Source of the DNA: Bacilli bacterium
GTDB taxonomy: Bacteria; Bacillota_I; Bacilli_A; RF39; UBA660
Direction: 5' to 3'
DNA length: 64,000 bases
Assembly: GCA_017634385.1 (NCBI GenBank)
Contig: JAGBNN010000002.1
Span: 1 to 64,000 of the forward strand
In this document: positions 8,912-17,498 of the stretch, piece by piece
Layout: the number at the start of each line of letters is the position of its first letter
Position numbering within the stretch: the first letter of the stretch is position 1
Notes under the pieces: generated by a model
What the model saw: the letters and a program-made list of their open reading frames with translations, nothing else
The model's database searches: none
Told to the model about the DNA's origin: nothing
Made by a program: the position numbers and the translations under genes

Positions 8912-11053
8912 TTGAAAAAAGAAATAACTACAATAAATGAGCTATTAGAAGCACTTGATTATATAAAAGATGAAAGTGAAATAGCTACAATTAAAAAAGC
9001 ATATGATTATGCTAGTAAAATTCATAAAGGTCAAAAGAGATTATCGGGTGATGATTATATTCTTCACCCTTTAAACGTTGCTTATATTTTAACTAGTTTA
9101 AATGCAGATAGTGATTGTATTGCAACAGCACTTATGCATGATGTAATTCATAGAGGAACTGGTAATATAGAAGATATAAGAAAAGAGTTTGGTGATGAAA
9201 TAGGGGATTTAGTAGAGGGTATTACTACTATTAACAAACTTAGTTTATCAGCAGAAAATGAAAGTACTATTAATTATTATAAAAAGATATTAGTAGGTCT
9301 TACTGAAGATGTAAGAATAATTATTATAAAACTTGCTGAAAGATGTCATAACATGAGAACTCTTTGGGCAATACCTGCTAAAAAACAATCTTTAAAAGCA
9401 AAAGAAACATTGGAAATTTTAGCACCTATCGCACATAGATTAGGTATTTCTAATATAAAATCAGAACTTGAGGAATTATCTTTAAAATATTATAAACCTG
9501 ATGCGTATAATTCAGTTGAAGAACTTCTTAATAATACTAAAGAAGAAAGAGAAGCATCTGTTAATGAAATGAAGAAAAGAGTTTCAGATATTTTAATTGA
9601 TAATGATATAGATTTTGAAATAAAAGGAAGAGCTAAATCAATATACTCAATATATAATAAATTATCAAAAGGTAAAAAATTTGAAGATATCTATGATATA
9701 TATGCTCTAAGAGTAATTGTTAATACAAAAGCAGAATGTTATCAAGTACTTGGACTTATTCATGCTGCATATAAACCAATACCAAAGAGATTTAAAGATT
9801 ATATAGCAAATCCAAAGAATAATATGTATCAATCTCTTCATACAACTGTATTTGGATTTGATGGAAAACCATATGAAATTCAAATAAGAACATTTGATAT
9901 GGACAAAGTAGCAGAAAAAGGTATCGCATCACATTGGTCATATAAAGAACAAGGTAAAAAGATACAAAGTTCAATGGAACATAAACTACAATTATTTAGA
10001 AATATTATAGAACTTGATAATGAAGAAACATCAGATGAAGAATTTGTTAAATCAGTACAATCAGATGTACTTGGTGAAAATATATATGTATATACACCAA
10101 AAGGGGATGTATATGAACTTCCTCAAGGTGCAACACCTATAGATTTTGCATATAGAATTCATACTAGAATAGGTGAAACAATGGTAGGAGCTATTGTTAA
10201 TGATAATATAGTTCCAATTGACTATGAACTTCAAACAGGTGATATAGTAAAAATAAATACTAATAAAACATCAACACCTTCAAAAGAATGGATAAATATT
10301 GCTAAATCTACTCAAACTAAAAATAAGATAAAAGCTTTCTTCTCAAAGATAGATAAAAAAGAAGCTATTGAAAAGGGTAAAGATTTAATATTAAAAGAAT
10401 TAAGAAGAAAGAAAATTCCTACAAATGATTTCTATGATAATTTAGATGTTGTTTTAAAAGAATTAAAAATAGCAGATGAAACTGAACTTAACTTATTTGT
10501 AGGATCTGGTAAATTCGCTCCTAATACAGTAATAAATATTGCTATTAAAGAAGATTTAGATCCAGAAGAAATGGCTCTAAATAAAATAGCTAATAGAAAT
10601 GCAAGTAATATAGAACTTAAAAATGATGTATTAGTTAGTGGTATAGATAATATTAAAGTAACACTTGCTAAATGTTGTAAACCTATAAAAGGTGATGAAA
10701 TAATAGGATATATTTCAAGAGGGAATGGTGTTATAGTTCATAATAAAAATTGTCATAATATAAAAGATATAGATGAAAGATTAATAGATGTAACATGGAA
10801 TAATGATGTATCTACTAAATTTCAAACAACACTTAGAATATATGCTCAAAAAAGAGACAATTTACTTTTAGATATAGTTACTAAGACAAGTGGACTTAAT
10901 ATTAATGTTATAAAAGTTGACAATAAAGATTCTGATAATGATTCAGTATATAAAATAACATTAGAAGTAGAAGATGTAGATAAACTTGATAAATATATAA
11001 CATCACTAAATCAAATATCAGAAATAACAAAAGTAGAAAGAATATTAAGATAA
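8912..11053 (+). CDS. relA: RelA/SpoT-type (p)ppGpp synthetase with degenerate hydrolase site
   Basis: A 713-residue long Rel protein: HD domain (about 25-175), synthetase (about 215-375), TGS (about 390-450), zinc-finger region (AKCCKPIKGDEI) and C-terminal ACT (about 640-713). The synthetase has GRAKSIYSIYNKL, RFKDYIANPKNN (the RXKD form) and EIQIRT, so synthesis should work. In the hydrolase domain R43, H52, H76, D77 and N147 are kept, but the HDxxED motif reads HDVIHR (E80 to His, D81 to Arg) and the Asp of KLADR is Glu143. Hydrolysis is therefore probably lost. The TTG start has GAGGTGG upstream. secDF precedes and dtd follows. Confidence 0.93.
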   Translation: MKKEITTINELLEALDYIKDESEIATIKKAYDYASKIHKGQKRLSGDDYILHPLNVAYILTSLNADSDCIATALMHDVIHRGTGNIEDIRKEFGDEIGDLVEGITTINKLSLSAENESTINYYKKILVGLTEDVRIIIIKLAERCHNMRTLWAIPAKKQSLKAKETLEILAPIAHRLGISNIKSELEELSLKYYKPDAYNSVEELLNNTKEEREASVNEMKKRVSDILIDNDIDFEIKGRAKSIYSIYNKLSKGKKFEDIYDIYALRVIVNTKAECYQVLGLIHAAYKPIPKRFKDYIANPKNNMYQSLHTTVFGFDGKPYEIQIRTFDMDKVAEKGIASHWSYKEQGKKIQSSMEHKLQLFRNIIELDNEETSDEEFVKSVQSDVLGENIYVYTPKGDVYELPQGATPIDFAYRIHTRIGETMVGAIVNDNIVPIDYELQTGDIVKINTNKTSTPSKEWINIAKSTQTKNKIKAFFSKIDKKEAIEKGKDLILKELRRKKIPTNDFYDNLDVVLKELKIADETELNLFVGSGKFAPNTVINIAIKEDLDPEEMALNKIANRNASNIELKNDVLVSGIDNIKVTLAKCCKPIKGDEIIGYISRGNGVIVHNKNCHNIKDIDERLIDVTWNNDVSTKFQTTLRIYAQKRDNLLLDIVTKTSGLNINVIKVDNKDSDNDSVYKITLEVEDVDKLDKYITSLNQISEITKVERILR

Positions 11054-11086
11054 TCTTATATTCTTTTTAAATATAGAGGTATAAAT

Positions 11087-11527
11087 ATGAAAGTAGTAGT
11101 TCAAAGAGTAATTAATTCAAGTGTTTTAATTGATAATAATGAAGAAAGAAAAATTGGAAAAGGATTAATGGTGTTAGTAGGGTTTACATATAATGATAAT
11201 ATAGAAGATATTAATTATATTATCAAAAAAATAGTAAACTTAAGAATATTTGAAGAAAATGATAAAATGACTTTATCTGTTAAAGATATTAATGGTAGTA
11301 TTCTTGCTATACCACAATTTACCTTATATGCAAATCCATACAAAGGAAATAGACCATCTTTTGAAAATGCATTAGAACCAAAAGAAGCAAATAAATTATT
11401 TGATATATTTAAAGAAGAGTTATCTAAAAATATAGATGCAAAATATGGTAATTTTGGATCTGATATGAAGGTAAGTTTAATAAACGATGGACCTGTTACA
11501 ATAATAATTGATTCAAAGGAGAAATAA
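11087..11527 (+). CDS. dtd: D-aminoacyl-tRNA deacylase
   Basis: A 146-residue protein of the Dtd family, which removes D-amino acids (and Gly from tRNA-Ala) from mischarged tRNA. It starts MKVVVQRVINSSVLID and contains the two signature loops: QFTLYANPYKGNRPSF and the NDGPVT loop near the C-terminus. The first motif is normally SQFTL; here the Ser is Pro. Length equals the family norm. Placement directly after relA is conserved in Bacilli. Confidence 0.93.
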   Translation: MKVVVQRVINSSVLIDNNEERKIGKGLMVLVGFTYNDNIEDINYIIKKIVNLRIFEENDKMTLSVKDINGSILAIPQFTLYANPYKGNRPSFENALEPKEANKLFDIFKEELSKNIDAKYGNFGSDMKVSLINDGPVTIIIDSKEK

Positions 11528-11528
11528 T

Positions 11529-12581
11529 ATGAAAAAAGTAAATAATAATTATATAAATTCATTATTAGTATTATTAATAATATATGTATTATATTTATTA
11601 AGAGATTTATGGATGGGAGTTGCAGTAAAGTTACTTGCTGTTTTAACACCATTTATAGTAGCATTTGCAATAGCTTATGCATTATATCCATTTGAAAGAT
11701 GGCTTGAAAAAAAGAAAATACCAAAAGTACTCGCAGTATTTATAATAGTATTATTGGTACTTGGCTTTTTAGCAATAATAGTTTATTCTCTAATACCAAT
11801 ATTTACTGAACAATTATTTACATTCTTCTCAAGCATGATGACATTTGTAAATGATATTGGAAGTAAATTTGATATAGATATAACTCCAATTAAAGAAAAT
11901 TTAACAGAAATATTTACTAAGTTAAGTAAAGATATGAGTAAGTATATATCTGATGGAGCAATAAACTTTGTAAATACATCTATTAATTTCTTAAGTAATT
12001 CAATAATAGTATTTGTAACATTTATATACTTTTTATCAGATATGCAAAAAATTAGAGATAGAGTAGATTTATTCTTTAGAAAAAAAGGAAAGAAAACTCA
12101 TAAGCTTGTTAAAGATATAGATTATGAAACAACACAATATTTTAAAGGATTATTCTTAACAATAGTTATTCAATTCTTTGAATATACATTAGTATTTAAA
12201 TTAATTGGTCATCCAAACTTCTTACTTCTAGGTGTATTATGTTCAATATCTACAATAATACCTTATTTTGGAGGATTCTTTGTAAATATAATTGCTATTA
12301 TGATAGCATCTGTTATAAGTCCAAAATTATTAATTTTAACACTTATAGTTTCATTAATATTCCCAAATATAGATGGATATATTATAAGTCCTAGAGTATA
12401 TGGTAAAACAAATAATATATCACCACTTTTAACAATATTTGCAGTATTTGCTGGTGGTGTACTAGGAGGATTTGTAGGAATATTAATTGCACTTCCACTT
12501 ACAATAATACTTAGAACTATATATAGACATTATGAAGATGATATAAAAGAAAAAATTGATGATATAAAAGATAAAATGTAA
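11529..12581 (+). CDS. AI-2E family transporter (PerM-type membrane protein)
   Basis: A 350-residue polytopic protein. Two N-terminal membrane hairpins include LTPFIVAFAIAYALYPFERWLEKK, typical of the family; a soluble helical part (about 105-150) and a C-terminal block with ISTIIPYFGGF and GGVLGGFVGILIALPL follow. Family members have been proposed to export autoinducer-2 or to be sodium/proton antiporters; the substrate here cannot be told. ATG 11529 follows AAGGAG and lies 1 nt after the dtd stop, so they form one transcript. An upstream in-frame TTG (11508) is rejected. Confidence 0.85.
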   Translation: MKKVNNNYINSLLVLLIIYVLYLLRDLWMGVAVKLLAVLTPFIVAFAIAYALYPFERWLEKKKIPKVLAVFIIVLLVLGFLAIIVYSLIPIFTEQLFTFFSSMMTFVNDIGSKFDIDITPIKENLTEIFTKLSKDMSKYISDGAINFVNTSINFLSNSIIVFVTFIYFLSDMQKIRDRVDLFFRKKGKKTHKLVKDIDYETTQYFKGLFLTIVIQFFEYTLVFKLIGHPNFLLLGVLCSISTIIPYFGGFFVNIIAIMIASVISPKLLILTLIVSLIFPNIDGYIISPRVYGKTNNISPLLTIFAVFAGGVLGGFVGILIALPLTIILRTIYRHYEDDIKEKIDDIKDKM

Positions 12582-12588
12582 AAAAAAG

Positions 12589-12609
12589 AAGATTGATTAA
12601 TCTTTTTTT
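12589..12609 (+). terminator. Terminator after the AI-2E-type transporter
   Basis: AAGATT/AATCTT stem, GATT loop and T run. Confidence 0.65.
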
Positions 12610-12634
12610 GAATATATTTATGTAAGAGGTGTTT

Positions 12635-13135
12635 ATGTCAAATATTTTAACAATAATTAGAATCATTGGTACAATTCCATTAATTTATTTGATAAATAAA
12701 AATGGATTAACTTTAGGTAATTTTATATTTTTTATTTTTCTTGAAATAACAGATTTTTTTGATGGATATTTAGCAAGAAAATTTAATAATGTAACTAAAT
12801 TTGGAATAGTTGCTGATGGTATTGCTGATAAGTTTTCTATGATTGCTTTAACTATAATATTAATCATAAAAGATATTATTCCAATATGGACATTAATAAT
12901 ATTTATACGAGACATACTATCTTGCGTATTTGCAATATATTATAAAATAAAATATAAAGAAATAATTAAAGCAAATATATTTGGTAAAGTAAAAACAGCA
13001 CTTCATATGATTACAATTGGTCTTACTATGTTAATTGGTCATTGGAATACTTTTACAAGCATATTAATGATATGTGCGATTGTTTTATTCGTTCCAGAAA
13101 TAATTTATGTGTATAAAGTTATAAAAAACAAGTAA
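12635..13135 (+). CDS. CDP-alcohol phosphatidyltransferase (PgsA-like)
   Basis: A 166-residue integral membrane enzyme with the complete family signature: DFFDGYLAR, then eight residues, G, three residues, D, three residues, D (the GIVADGIAD block). The enzyme transfers a phosphatidyl group from CDP-diacylglycerol to an alcohol. In Bacilli a copy of this size is usually phosphatidylglycerophosphate synthase, but cardiolipin or inositol-type substrates cannot be excluded. ATG 12635 is chosen because GAGG lies 5 nt upstream. Confidence 0.88.
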   Translation: MSNILTIIRIIGTIPLIYLINKNGLTLGNFIFFIFLEITDFFDGYLARKFNNVTKFGIVADGIADKFSMIALTIILIIKDIIPIWTLIIFIRDILSCVFAIYYKIKYKEIIKANIFGKVKTALHMITIGLTMLIGHWNTFTSILMICAIVLFVPEIIYVYKVIKNK

Positions 13136-13150
13136 ATACTTGTTTTTTTA
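13125..13150 (+). terminator. Terminator of the pgsA-like gene
   Basis: AAAACAAGT/ACTTGTTTT stem overlapping the stop codon, then a T run. Confidence 0.75.
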
Positions 13151-13161
13151 TATTAAAAATA

Positions 13162-13170
13162 TGATATAAT
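13162..13170 (+). promoter_or_regulatory. Extended -10 promoter for hisS
   Basis: TGA directly before TATAAT (13165-13170); a weak TTGTTT -35 overlaps the preceding terminator. It serves the hisS-nth-aspS operon. Confidence 0.55.
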
Positions 13171-13193
13171 TTATTTATTGGGAGTTGATTAAT

Positions 13194-14444
13194 ATGATAC
13201 AAAAAATAAAAGGAACTTATGATGTATATGGAGATCTTTCTAAAAAACATGATTATGTAAAAAAATTATTTCAAGCAGTATGTGAAAGTTATAATTATTC
13301 ATACATTGAAACACCACTTTTAGAAAGAAGTGAACTATTTCATAGGGGAGTAGGAGAAACAACAGATATAGTAACAAAAGAAACATATGATTTTGTAGAT
13401 AGAGGTGGAAGAGATAATACTATAAGACCTGAAGGAACAGCAGGTGTAGCTAGATGTATTATCGAAAATAAACTATATAATGAGTTACCACTTAAACTTT
13501 GGTATTATGGATGTATGTATAGATACGAAAGACCTCAAAAAGGAAGATATAGAGAATTAAGACAAATGGGTATTGAAGCTTATGGTTCTCATAATCCTAT
13601 TATGGATGCTGAAGTAATATCTTTAGGAGCTAATTTCTTAAAAGAATTAGGACTAAAAGATGTAGTTGTTAAATTAAATTCAATCGGTAAAGCTGAAACA
13701 AGAAATAAATATAGAGAAGCTTTAATTAATCATTTTAAAGCTAATATCGATGAGTTTTGTGATGATTGTAAAGAAAGATTAGAAAAGAATCCACTTAGAA
13801 TATTAGATTGTAAAATTGATTCAAATAATGAACTTATTAAAAATGCACCTTCTATTTTAGATTATTTAAATGATGAAGAAAAAGAATATTTTGAAAAAGT
13901 AAAAGAATATTTAGATATATTAGATATTGATTATATCGTTGATTCTTCATTAGTTCGAGGTCTTGATTATTATACTGAAACAGTATTTGAATATGTAACA
14001 AAAGAAAATGAATTTGGATCAATTGGTGGTGGAGGAAGATATGATGGATTATTAAAATCATTAGATGGTCCAGAATGTCCTGCTGTAGGATTTGCATTTG
14101 GATTTGATAGAATTATTTCTGAAATAGAATCAAAAGAATTAAATTTAAATTTAAATGATGAACTTGATTGTTATATACTAACAATTACCGAAAATGAAAA
14201 TAATTATGCTCTTTCTTTAGCAGAAAAATTAAGAATGTGTGGATTTAAAATAGATATGGATTTATCTGGAAAAAGTATGAAAGCTAAATTTAAAGAAGCA
14301 GATAGATATAAAGCAAAACAAATAATGATTATTGGTGAAGAAGAAGTTAAAAATGAAGAAGTAACTCTAAGAGATAATTTAACTAAAGAAGAAACTAAAG
14401 TAAAAGTAGATAATATAATTGATTATTTTGATGTAAATTTATAA
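13194..14444 (+). CDS. hisS: Histidyl-tRNA synthetase
   Basis: A 416-residue class II synthetase. It begins IQKIKGTYD, has motif 2 in YGCMYRYERPQKGRYRELRQMG, and the histidine-specific blocks LVRGLDYYTETVFEY and GGGGRYDGL; the C-terminal anticodon-binding domain starts near residue 325. It attaches His to tRNA-His in the cytosol. ATG 13194 is selected because GGGAG is 9 nt upstream; the TTG at 13185 directly abuts the ribosome binding site. It overlaps nth by one base (TAATG). Confidence 0.97.
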   Translation: MIQKIKGTYDVYGDLSKKHDYVKKLFQAVCESYNYSYIETPLLERSELFHRGVGETTDIVTKETYDFVDRGGRDNTIRPEGTAGVARCIIENKLYNELPLKLWYYGCMYRYERPQKGRYRELRQMGIEAYGSHNPIMDAEVISLGANFLKELGLKDVVVKLNSIGKAETRNKYREALINHFKANIDEFCDDCKERLEKNPLRILDCKIDSNNELIKNAPSILDYLNDEEKEYFEKVKEYLDILDIDYIVDSSLVRGLDYYTETVFEYVTKENEFGSIGGGGRYDGLLKSLDGPECPAVGFAFGFDRIISEIESKELNLNLNDELDCYILTITENENNYALSLAEKLRMCGFKIDMDLSGKSMKAKFKEADRYKAKQIMIIGEEEVKNEEVTLRDNLTKEETKVKVDNIIDYFDVNL

Positions 14445-15088
14445 TGAATAAAGTACAAATAATAGAAGAATATATTGATAATTTAATTCCTAATCCAAAA
14501 TGTGAATTAAATTATACAAAAGATTATGAATTATTAATCGCAGTTATGTTATCAGCACAAACAACAGATAAAAGAGTAAATGAAGTTACTAAAATATTAT
14601 TTAATAAATATAAAAATTTAAATGAAATAAAAAACGCTAATATAAATGACTTAAAAAATATATTAAGACCACTTGGATCTTTTAATAAAAAAGCTATGTA
14701 TGTAAAAGAAATAGCAACTATTATATGTGATAAATATAAAGGTGTAATGCCAAGAGATAGAGAAAATTTAGAATCACTACCTGGTGTTGGAAGAAAAACT
14801 GTAAATGTAGTATTTGGTGAACTTGATATAGAACCACAAATCGCAGTTGATACTCATGTAGAAAGAGTATCTAAAAGACTTTATTTAGCGGCGGAAAATG
14901 ATAATGTTTTAGATATAGAAATGAAACTTAGAAGAAAGTTCAAAAAAGAAACATGGTCTAAAAGGCATAAACAATTAGTATTATTTGGAAGATATTATTG
15001 TAAAGCAATTAAACCTGAATGTAATAATTGTAATTTAAAAGATATATGTAGATATTATAGAAAGAAGGATAACAATGAAAAAAAATAA
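14444..15088 (+). CDS. nth: Endonuclease III (DNA glycosylase/AP lyase)
   Basis: A 214-residue base-excision repair enzyme. The helix-hairpin-helix LESLPGVGRKTVNVVFGE contains the catalytic Lys118, and VDTHVERV contains Asp136. The Fe-S cluster ligands at the C-terminus follow the Nth spacing C-x6-C-x2-C-x5-C. It removes oxidised pyrimidines and cuts the abasic site. It overlaps hisS by 1 nt and aspS by 14 nt, so it is translated from the same operon. Confidence 0.95.
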   Translation: MNKVQIIEEYIDNLIPNPKCELNYTKDYELLIAVMLSAQTTDKRVNEVTKILFNKYKNLNEIKNANINDLKNILRPLGSFNKKAMYVKEIATIICDKYKGVMPRDRENLESLPGVGRKTVNVVFGELDIEPQIAVDTHVERVSKRLYLAAENDNVLDIEMKLRRKFKKETWSKRHKQLVLFGRYYCKAIKPECNNCNLKDICRYYRKKDNNEKK

Positions 15089-16817
15089 TAATACTGACTT
15101 TAATATAAATAACGTAAAAGAAGAAGTAGAATTATACGGATGGGCATCTAAAGTACGTAACTTAGGAGGACTTATATTCATAGATTTAAGAGATAGAAGT
15201 GGTATTATACAATTAACTATTAATCCTGATAGTAAATGTTATAAAGAAGCAGAAAAAATTAGAAATGAATATGTATTAAAAGTAAATGGTAAAATAGTTG
15301 AAAGACAAAATAAAAATCCTAACATAAAGACTGGTGAAATAGAAGTAGAAGTAAACGAAATAGAAATATTAAATGATGCAATTACACCAGTATTTGAACT
15401 TGATAAAGATGATGTTTTAGAAGATACTAGACTTAAATATAGATATTTGGATTTAAGAAGAGAAAATATTAAAAACAATTTAATTGTTAAACACGAAATA
15501 ATGCAAACTACTAGAAAATTTTTATGTGACAATGGATTTATTGAAATAGAAACACCTATTTTATCAAAATCAACTCCAGAAGGAGCAAGAGATTATTTAG
15601 TACCAAGTAGAGTAAATAAAGGAAGCTTTTATGCACTTCCACAAAGTCCACAAATATATAAGCAATTACTAATGATTGGTGGAATGGAAAAATATTTCCA
15701 AATAGCTAGATGTTTTAGAGATGAAGATTTAAGAGCAGATAGACAACCAGAATTTACTCAAATAGATATGGAAATGAGTTTTGTTGAAGAAGAAGATGTA
15801 ATGGATTTAACTGAAAAATTATTTAAAAAGATATTTAAGTCAGTTAAAGATATTAATATTAAACTTCCACTTCAAAGAATGAAATATGATGATGCGATTG
15901 AATATTATGGATCTGATAAACCAGATTTAAGATATGAAATGAAGATAAATGATATTACTTCTATATTTAAAGATGTAGATTTTCCTTTATTTAATAATAT
16001 AATTAATGAAGAAGGAATAATTAATGCAATAGTAGTTAAAAATGCTTCAGATAAATATTCTAGAAAAGATTTAGATGGATTAACTGAATTTGTAAAGAAA
16101 TATGGTGCAAACGGATTATTCTTCTTAAAATATAATGATGAATTTACTGGAAGTATAGCTAAGATAGTGGATGAAAAAATAAAAGATGAATTAATTGAAA
16201 ATTTAAATGTTGAAAATAATGATATGATTTTAATAACTGCAGGAGAAAGACTTACAGTAAAAACATCACTTGGAGCACTTAGATGTAAAATTGCAAAAGA
16301 TTTAGGATTATATTCAAATAGTGATTATAAATTATTATGGGTAGTAGATTTTCCTTCGTTTGAATATTCTAAAGAAGAAGGAAGATATGTATCATGTCAT
16401 CATCCTTTTACAGCTCCTAAAGATGAAGATGTAGATAAATTATTAACAGATAAAGCTCATTGTTATTCAAAAGCATATGACATAGTTTGTAACGGATATG
16501 AAGTAGGTGGAGGATCTATTCGTATTCATAAAGCAGATATTCAACAAAAAATGTTTGAAGCTCTTGAATTAAAAGAAAGTGAAATAAAAGAAAAATTTGG
16601 ATTCTTTGTAGATGCATTTAAATATGGAACTCCACCACATGGAGGTCTTGCTATAGGATTAGAAAGAATAACTATGTTACTTTCTGAAACAGATAATATA
16701 AAAGATGTAATTGCATTCCCTAAAACATCTTCAGCAAGTTGTCTTATGAGTGAAGCACCTTCATCTGTAGATGCAATGCAATTAAAGGATTTAGGGATAA
16801 ATATAGAAAAAATGTAA
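15075..16817 (+). CDS. aspS: Aspartyl-tRNA synthetase (bacterial type)
   Basis: A 580-residue class II synthetase: N-terminal OB-fold anticodon domain (LYGWASKVRNLGGLIFIDLRDR), motif 2 (RCFRDEDLRADRQPEFTQ), a bacterial GAD insertion (about 285-415) and motif 3 (GLAIGLERITMLL). The WVVDFPSFEY and SCHHPFTAP blocks are typical of bacterial AspRS; whether it also charges tRNA-Asn is not decidable here. AGAAGGA precedes the ATG inside the nth gene. It ends in a terminator and is followed by the 6S RNA candidate, as in B. subtilis. Confidence 0.97.
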   Translation: MKKNNNTDFNINNVKEEVELYGWASKVRNLGGLIFIDLRDRSGIIQLTINPDSKCYKEAEKIRNEYVLKVNGKIVERQNKNPNIKTGEIEVEVNEIEILNDAITPVFELDKDDVLEDTRLKYRYLDLRRENIKNNLIVKHEIMQTTRKFLCDNGFIEIETPILSKSTPEGARDYLVPSRVNKGSFYALPQSPQIYKQLLMIGGMEKYFQIARCFRDEDLRADRQPEFTQIDMEMSFVEEEDVMDLTEKLFKKIFKSVKDINIKLPLQRMKYDDAIEYYGSDKPDLRYEMKINDITSIFKDVDFPLFNNIINEEGIINAIVVKNASDKYSRKDLDGLTEFVKKYGANGLFFLKYNDEFTGSIAKIVDEKIKDELIENLNVENNDMILITAGERLTVKTSLGALRCKIAKDLGLYSNSDYKLLWVVDFPSFEYSKEEGRYVSCHHPFTAPKDEDVDKLLTDKAHCYSKAYDIVCNGYEVGGGSIRIHKADIQQKMFEALELKESEIKEKFGFFVDAFKYGTPPHGGLAIGLERITMLLSETDNIKDVIAFPKTSSASCLMSEAPSSVDAMQLKDLGINIEKM

Positions 16818-16850
16818 AGTTTTGTAAAAAGACTTTACTTTTTATTTTTA
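16814..16850 (+). terminator. Terminator of aspS
   Basis: GTAAAGT (16814-16820)/ACTTTAC (16832-16838) stem overlapping the stop, followed by two T5 runs. Confidence 0.7.
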
Positions 16851-16862
16851 CTATGTTATAGT
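16834..16862 (+). promoter_or_regulatory. Promoter of the 6S RNA candidate
   Basis: TTTACT (16834-16839), 17-nt spacer and TATAGT (16857-16862) with a TGT extension. The predicted start of transcription at about 16869 coincides with the 5' end of the closing stem. Confidence 0.6.
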
Positions 16863-16868
16863 GTATAT

Positions 16869-17037
16869 AACTAGAAGGACTAAACAGGTGAACAATAAAA
16901 CCGACAGTAAATAAATAAGGGAACCAGAAGTATTAGATGGTGTTGAAGACCTATTAATTTAGGGATCCTAAAATCTAGTATGGGGTGCCCACCTGCACAT
17001 ATGTGTAGGTTTATAGTCCCTGCCTTCTAGTTTTTTT
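16869..17037 (+). ncRNA. ssrS: 6S RNA candidate
   Basis: A 169-nt non-coding stretch with its own promoter. The ends pair perfectly over 10 bp (AACTAGAAGG at 16869-16878 with CCTTCTAGTT at 17023-17032), continued by GGACTA with TAGTCC (17014-17019), and the 3' strand runs into T7. A long rod closed by its ends with an unpaired AT-rich middle is the 6S architecture, and the gene directly follows aspS as bsrA does in B. subtilis. A strong local hairpin lies at about 16991-17010. 6S RNA binds sigma-A RNA polymerase. Another structured RNA is possible. Confidence 0.65.
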
Positions 17038-17041
17038 ATGC

Positions 17042-17071
17042 TTGAAATTCCTACCAAAAAGGTAGTATAAT
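17042..17071 (+). promoter_or_regulatory. Promoter of the rrf2-suf operon with overlapping operator
   Basis: TTGAAA (17042-17047) and TATAAT (17066-17071), 18 nt apart. The spacer holds the inverted repeat CTACC-AAAAA-GGTAG (17051-17065), a likely site for the Rrf2 protein encoded immediately downstream. Confidence 0.65.
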
Positions 17072-17087
17072 GTAATTGGTGATTATT

Positions 17088-17495
17088 ATGAAAATGTCTA
17101 CAAAAGGAAGATATGCTCTAACAATAATGGCAAATCTTGCTAAAAACTATAAAAATAATGAATTTATTTCATTAAAAGATATTTCTGAAAAAGAAAATAT
17201 ATCATTAAAATATTTAGAAAAAATAATGATAAATTTAAATAAACAAGATTATTTCATTACTTCAAGAGGAAGTAGTGGGGGATATAAATTAAAATATGAT
17301 CCATCAAAATATAAAATAGGTGATATATTAAGATGCGTAGAAGGTGATTTAGCACCTGTTAATTGTATTAATAATAAAGAATATTGCAACAAAAAAGAAA
17401 AATGTGACACATATGATTTTTGGCAAGGATTATATAATGAAATAAATAATTTTGTAGATAGTAAAACACTAAATGATTATATAAAGGAGGAATAA
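17088..17495 (+). CDS. Rrf2-family transcriptional regulator (IscR-like)
   Basis: A 135-residue regulator: an N-terminal winged helix (MSTKGRYALTIMANLA, then ISLKYLEKIMINL and SSRGSSGGYKL-like wing) and the loop EGDLAPVNC. Cysteines at 83, 93, 100 and 106 include a C-x6-C-x5-C cluster close to the IscR Fe-S ligand pattern, so it probably senses Fe-S status. GGTGA is 5 nt before ATG 17088. It leads the sufCBD operon, and the inverted repeat in its promoter suggests autoregulation. It is not CymR-like, since CymR lacks this cysteine set. Confidence 0.88.
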   Translation: MKMSTKGRYALTIMANLAKNYKNNEFISLKDISEKENISLKYLEKIMINLNKQDYFITSRGSSGGYKLKYDPSKYKIGDILRCVEGDLAPVNCINNKEYCNKKEKCDTYDFWQGLYNEINNFVDSKTLNDYIKEE

Positions 17496-17498
17496 TAT

